Below the pieces are notes generated by a model. It had not been told where the DNA came from and did no database searches. It worked only from the letters and a program-made list of their open reading frames with translations. Positions 7,069 through 9,920 of a stretch of 9,920 nt of DNA are shown in pieces. This DNA is from Bacteroidota bacterium (GTDB lineage Bacteria; Bacteroidota; Bacteroidia; Chitinophagales; Chitinophagaceae), in NCBI GenBank assembly GCA_023386395.1, contig JAEWJV010000260.1:1-9920 (forward strand). The letters are read 5' to 3'. Every line of letters begins with the position of its first letter. The first letter of the stretch is position 1. A program made the position numbers and the translations under genes.

Positions 7069-8121
7069 TCAATAATTCTTCGTAACGGTTACCGCTCCTT
7101 TTGGATAGTCATGATAATAGATTGCATTTTCAGTTGTAAAAGGTGTTGTTCTTCCGCCCGCAATATCTGTCCACGAAAATGCAGAAGCCGGTTGTAATTT
7201 GGCGCGTATTGAAGCCTGTCCGTTTATCTGGTAAACATTTGCGTATACATAGAATGTATGTGCATTTATGCCATTTAAATTATAATTCGGCGGAAACAGT
7301 ATTGTATAGTTATGTGCGTTATGCACTGTTGTTGTATTTACGGTTTGATTATTTTCATCTTTAACCACAAGCTTGTTCCTGATCTTTGTATTGGAACAAT
7401 TTATAACTAGAGGCAAATTATTGATACCTATTGAACCGCCTTGTGAAAGATATTGAAGCTCCATGATGCGCGTTAAACCCATATGCAGAACATCGGGGTC
7501 GTAAATGTTTAAGCCTAACTGGGGTTTAGCGCCTGTTATCATCATTTCCGGTGAAAGTGGGGACATTAGGGATTCGCCGTATATAGAAGGCTTTGTATTG
7601 GAGATATAATTTATGCTGTGTAGTTGTATAGAAACGGTGTCGCCGGAATGTACAGATGACGAAGCGGAAGGCGTATTATAATATACCCTGAAAGTTATGG
7701 GTATTGAACTACCATCATCCGGTAGCCAATAAACACCTGCGGTTAAGGTAGCACCTGCAGCATGCTCATCATAAGGCTGAAAAAAGGCCGGGGCTGAACT
7801 GCCAAATACGTCCACTTCCTGAATAAATAAGGCATCGTTATTATTTGTTTCATAAGCTGTAAACCCAAAATTAATAATACCAATGCCTGGTTTTTTTGAT
7901 GCAAAGCTCAAAGTAAGATCTGCATAACCGCTGCCATCTGCATTTACAATAAACTGGCTTTTGGTAGTGGATGCCATTACAATTTTGGGTGGTTTAACCG
8001 GGCCGACAGTTGCTGTTATAACATTGCTTTCATGGGTTGAAGAAAGGCTGCTGCCTGTAGTTTCTTTTTTGCAGGAATTGAGCAAAAAGAATGCGCATGC
8101 AATGGTAAGGATCGTTTTCAT
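7069..8121 (-). CDS. Lipoprotein of unknown function, probably surface-exposed
   Basis: A 350-residue protein with a lipoprotein signal peptide: MKTILTIACAFFLLNSC, lipobox LNSC with acylated Cys17. Residues after the Cys are KKETT; a positive residue followed by acidic ones near the Cys resembles the Bacteroidota lipoprotein export signal for the cell surface, which is an inference. The mature part is rich in Ser/Thr/Asn/Gly and short beta-strand patterns. The stretch from about 60 to 170 (GYADLTLSF, INFGFTAYE, VYWLPDDGSSIPITFRVYYN, GDTVSIQLHSINYISN) looks like an immunoglobulin-like or similar beta-sandwich. I do not recognise a family or catalytic motif. It begins 29 bp after the end of the lipoprotein gene at 8151-8606, with no visible promoter in the gap, so the two probably share a transcript. 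It converges with the TIGR02757 gene across 35 bp. Confidence 0.8.
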   Translation of the reverse strand: MKTILTIACAFFLLNSCKKETTGSSLSSTHESNVITATVGPVKPPKIVMASTTKSQFIVNADGSGYADLTLSFASKKPGIGIINFGFTAYETNNNDALFIQEVDVFGSSAPAFFQPYDEHAAGATLTAGVYWLPDDGSSIPITFRVYYNTPSASSSVHSGDTVSIQLHSINYISNTKPSIYGESLMSPLSPEMMITGAKPQLGLNIYDPDVLHMGLTRIMELQYLSQGGSIGINNLPLVINCSNTKIRNKLVVKDENNQTVNTTTVHNAHNYTILFPPNYNLNGINAHTFYVYANVYQINGQASIRAKLQPASAFSWTDIAGGRTTPFTTENAIYYHDYPKGAVTVTKNY

Positions 8122-8150
8122 AAGTTTAAAAAGTTTGGTTTAAAATATTG

Positions 8151-8606
8151 TTATCTGTGATAGTACCACCAAAGTAATTCAATCTGTCCTGATGTATCAG
8201 TCTTACGGGGAAGCGTAGGAACTTCACCAAAAATCAATTGATTACCCTTGATTTGAATATAAGGAAAATCAGAATCTTCTAAAAAATCATAATCACAAAC
8301 TAAAACGTCTCCATTCCAAACATAAGGATAACTGGTTGTTTTATATGTTACCCCGGTCCAATAGTACTCTGTTATTGTAGAATCTTCACCAAAATATAAA
8401 TAAGTTTTTTGATTATAATTGTTGTAATCCAGAATGTCGTCAAACCCTGCATCTTCATTCCAAAATACAGTACTATCATAATACCATTTTGTATTTACAA
8501 TTTGCTTTTGAATTGAGTTATCACTACCATTTGGTGGGTCACTGTCTTTGGAACATGCAGAAATGAATAAGACTATTACAATTGAAGAGAATATTGCCTT
8601 TTTCAT
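8151..8606 (-). CDS. Small lipoprotein, lipocalin-like pattern, unknown function
   Basis: A 151-residue protein starting MKKAIFSSIVIVLFISAC, with lipobox ISAC and acylated Cys18 followed by SKDSD, an acidic stretch typical of surface-directed lipoproteins in this phylum. The mature part begins with NTKWYYDSTVFW, then has alternating aromatic strands (KTYLYFGEDSTITEYYW, YPYVWNGDVLVCDYDF, FPYIQIKGNQLIFGE) and ends ELLWWYYHR. A leading Trp strand followed by strand-turn-strand units with Gly/Asp turns resembles small lipocalin-like proteins common in Bacteroidota; this is a fold-level guess. It is unusually rich in Tyr and Trp. It lies upstream of, and likely in an operon with, the 7069-8121 lipoprotein gene. 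I found no TAnnTTTG box in the 200 bp upstream. Confidence 0.75.
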   Translation of the reverse strand: MKKAIFSSIVIVLFISACSKDSDPPNGSDNSIQKQIVNTKWYYDSTVFWNEDAGFDDILDYNNYNQKTYLYFGEDSTITEYYWTGVTYKTTSYPYVWNGDVLVCDYDFLEDSDFPYIQIKGNQLIFGEVPTLPRKTDTSGQIELLWWYYHR

Positions 8607-8806
8607 TTTTAGAGTATTTATATTTTTTAGAATTTAGTTTAGGTTTTAGTGAAGTGATTGCAACTACAGGTATTAATATTTACGCCATATATATGCAAGT
8701 TGAAAAAGAAGAGATAACTTATCTGAATCACCTGTCTAAAGCGGATAAAATCGTTTAGTTTTTCTGCCGTGCAACAGAATTATCTCATACAATGTTGGCG
8801 CATTTT

Positions 8807-9151
8807 TTAACTACTTTTCTTATCCGCTTTCTTTGCCTGATCAGCTACACTTTTCATTTCTAAAACTTCTATTTGCTTCCAGGCAAGATTTAATGCTTGC
8901 TGATAATAATTTTGTAATTCTCTGGTCAAAGAATTATAAACTTTATTATCGTCATTTAACAAGTCACTCATGCTTGGTTCACGAGCAAATTTTATATTGC
9001 TTGCGTATGTAAAAGTTGCCGGATCTATTGCTATACTTTTCTTCCAAATTTTTTCTCCATATTGAGGTGAGGAGGCCGTAAGAACTAATTTGCCATTCAG
9101 TATTATCTGGCCGGAAGTTTTCCAACTTGCCGGAACGTAGATACCGAAACC
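8807..9151 (-). pseudogene. C-terminal part of the interrupted lipoprotein, after an in-frame TAG
   Basis: Directly after the TAG at 9152-9154 the same frame stays open for 114 codons, from GFGIYVPASWKTSG through KLVLTASSPQYGEKIW and KSIAIDPATFTYAS to AKKADKKSS and a TAA at 8807-8809. The encoded sequence is protein-like: beta strands first, then a long amphipathic helix (LTRELQNYYQQALNLAWKQIEV) and a lysine-rich tail. There is no good start codon near the beginning, so this part is not an independent gene. Joined to the 9152-9559 segment it would make a lipoprotein of about 250 residues. Confidence 0.75.
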
Positions 9152-9559
9152 CTAATTGTAAACATTGTGCATGTTGTATTGAGATTGGTCCATATCAATG
9201 TCAACATCAAGTGCAAAATCTGTATTTAATTTATCATTATAAACCATTTCATCCCTTGAACCAAATGGCCCGCGTACTGTAAAACCCTTTGCAGTCAGTG
9301 GTTCTTCAAAGTCGTCTCCCATGCTTGCAGCCATTTCTTTAAAGGGAGAAACATAAAAGTCAGCTTTTTTGTTACCAACATATTTTGCTCTAACTAATGC
9401 TATTGTAAGATTAGCTGAACCCACTTGCCCTCTTGATGGTGGAGAATAGTCAAACATTGCAGGAATTTTTGGCTCATTACTTGTGGCATGTTTAGTTGAA
9501 CCACAATTTGTGAATAAAAGCATAGATGTTATACATGATAACACATAAAATTTTCTCAT
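9152..9559 (-). CDS. Lipoprotein, N-terminal part, cut by TAG; possibly HpaA-like
   Basis: 135 residues before the TAG. The signal peptide MRKFYVLSCITSMLLFTNC gives acylated Cys19 (FTNC, a relaxed lipobox common in Bacteroidota). The mature part has a strand (LTIALVRAKY), a helix (FKEMAASMGDDFEEPLTAKG), then FTVRGPFGSRDEMVYNDKL and FALDVDIDMDQ. This order, with the continuation IYVPASW...KLVLTASS after the TAG, resembles the Helicobacter HpaA / neuraminyllactose-binding haemagglutinin family in layout: strand, helix, KGY/KGF-TV strand, acidic loop, IPAG/VPA strand, C-terminal helix. I give this only moderate weight. The full length of about 250 residues with the downstream part is close to HpaA (about 260). 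As it stands the protein is truncated in the middle of the fold and is probably non-functional unless the TAG is read through or is a sequence error. Confidence 0.7.
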   Translation of the reverse strand: MRKFYVLSCITSMLLFTNCGSTKHATSNEPKIPAMFDYSPPSRGQVGSANLTIALVRAKYVGNKKADFYVSPFKEMAASMGDDFEEPLTAKGFTVRGPFGSRDEMVYNDKLNTDFALDVDIDMDQSQYNMHNVYN

Positions 9560-9648
9560 AGCATTAATAATTTTTTGTGAGCATTAGTTTCATAAAAAAG
9601 ATTTTTTGGTTTATACCTGAATTATTGATAAAGGATAAAAGAATTACC

Positions 9649-9662
9649 CTAATTGCAATTAG
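9649..9662. repeat. 14-bp perfect palindrome upstream of the HpaA-like gene
   Basis: CTAATTGCAATTAG equals its own reverse complement. It lies 90 bp upstream of the start at 9559 in the 194-bp gap before the partial gene at the window edge. It could be a regulator site, but in AT-rich DNA short palindromes are common. Confidence 0.25.
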
Positions 9663-9753
9663 TGTTATTCTGCAGGTTTTATCTTCAGGCAAGTAAACAA
9701 GAATATCAAAACAAACAATGCAGAAGTGACAGAAGTAAAATTTAAGGGGATAG

Positions 9754-9920
9754 CTATTGCATTTTAAACATGGCGAGCCGTTGTTTAAATTCCGGCTTAT
9801 ATTTTTTGGTTACTTCATAGGGATAACCTGCAATCAGCACTTCATATTTATTCGCTTCATCGTTTAACCCTTCATAAAAATACAGGTTAACGCAAGTGTT
9901 TTCGTTAACCTGTACAAAGC
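9754..9920 (-). CDS. C-terminal end of an unrecognised protein
   Basis: A frame on the minus strand is open from the window edge to a TAG at 9754-9756, giving 54 residues. It starts FVQVNENTCVNLYFYEG, continues with NKYEVLIAGYPYEVTKKY and ends FKQRLAMFKMQ. The codon choice and the protein-like composition support real coding, and its orientation matches the three lipoprotein genes downstream. I do not recognise the family. The start and most of the protein lie beyond the window. A perfect 12-bp inverted repeat sits inside the coding sequence at 9881-9914. Confidence 0.6.
   Translation of the reverse strand, partial: FVQVNENTCVNLYFYEGLNDEANKYEVLIAGYPYEVTKKYKPEFKQRLAMFKMQ
9881..9914. repeat. 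12-bp perfect inverted repeat inside a coding region
   Basis: TACAGGTTAACG (9881-9892) and CGTTAACCTGTA (9903-9914) are exact reverse complements with a 10-base spacer. In the minus-strand protein the arms encode VQVN and CVNLY. The transcript could form a stable 12-bp hairpin. Confidence 0.6.

Noticed and set aside
7143..7364. 73-codon open frame on the plus strand
   Set aside because: It is antisense to the 7069-8121 lipoprotein gene and has no recognisable features.
8607..8806. 200-bp gap upstream of the 8151-8606 lipoprotein
   Set aside because: No TAnnTTTG box, clear gene or terminator; only short imperfect palindromes such as AGATAACTTATCT near 8712.
8738..8830. AAAGCGGATAA (8738-8748) and its reverse complement (8820-8830), 71 bases apart
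   Set aside because: One copy lies in the end of the interrupted lipoprotein frame and the spacing is too long for a clear hairpin; probably chance in low-complexity sequence.

Overview
The window looks like a chromosomal segment of a Bacteroidota bacterium, most likely near the Chitinophagaceae. The reasons are AT-rich DNA, no clear Shine-Dalgarno sites, TAnnTTTG-type -7 promoter elements ahead of two genes, a PafA-type alkaline phosphatase, a TIGR02757 (DUF2400) protein, and lipoproteins whose Cys is followed by Lys/Asp/Glu. The proposed lineage is an inference from protein style, not a database result.

Layout: (1) 1-901, plus strand: C-terminal part of an alpha-glucan (glycogen) phosphorylase-family protein whose expected PLP lysine position is Thr. 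(2) 1050-2696, plus strand: a complete periplasmic alkaline phosphatase (PafA) with all recognisable metal and catalytic residues, preceded by an 11-bp inverted repeat that overlaps a -7 promoter box. (3) 2846-4639, minus strand: dnaX, clamp-loader gamma/tau. It carries an A9 run at the end of the ATPase/oligomerisation part, and both shifted frames stop almost at once, as expected for a gene that makes a short gamma form by slippage. (4) 4753-6248, plus strand: a secreted protein of unknown function split over two frames at an A6 run. (5) 6278-7033, plus strand: a TIGR02757/DUF2400 protein. (6) 7069-9559, minus strand: three lipoprotein genes in a row. The most upstream one is cut by a single in-frame TAG, after which the same frame stays open for another 114 codons. 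(7) 9754-9920, minus strand: the C-terminal end of an unrecognised protein, with a perfect 12-bp inverted repeat inside its coding sequence.

The genes do not form one pathway. They are housekeeping functions (DNA replication, glucan metabolism, phosphate scavenging) next to envelope proteins of unknown role. I see no mobile element, CRISPR array, tRNA or rRNA. The most notable observations are breaks and recoding candidates: the dnaX A9 run, the A6 frame split, the TAG interruption, and the lysine-to-threonine change in the phosphorylase-like protein. Two of these (the frame split and the TAG) could also be sequence errors.
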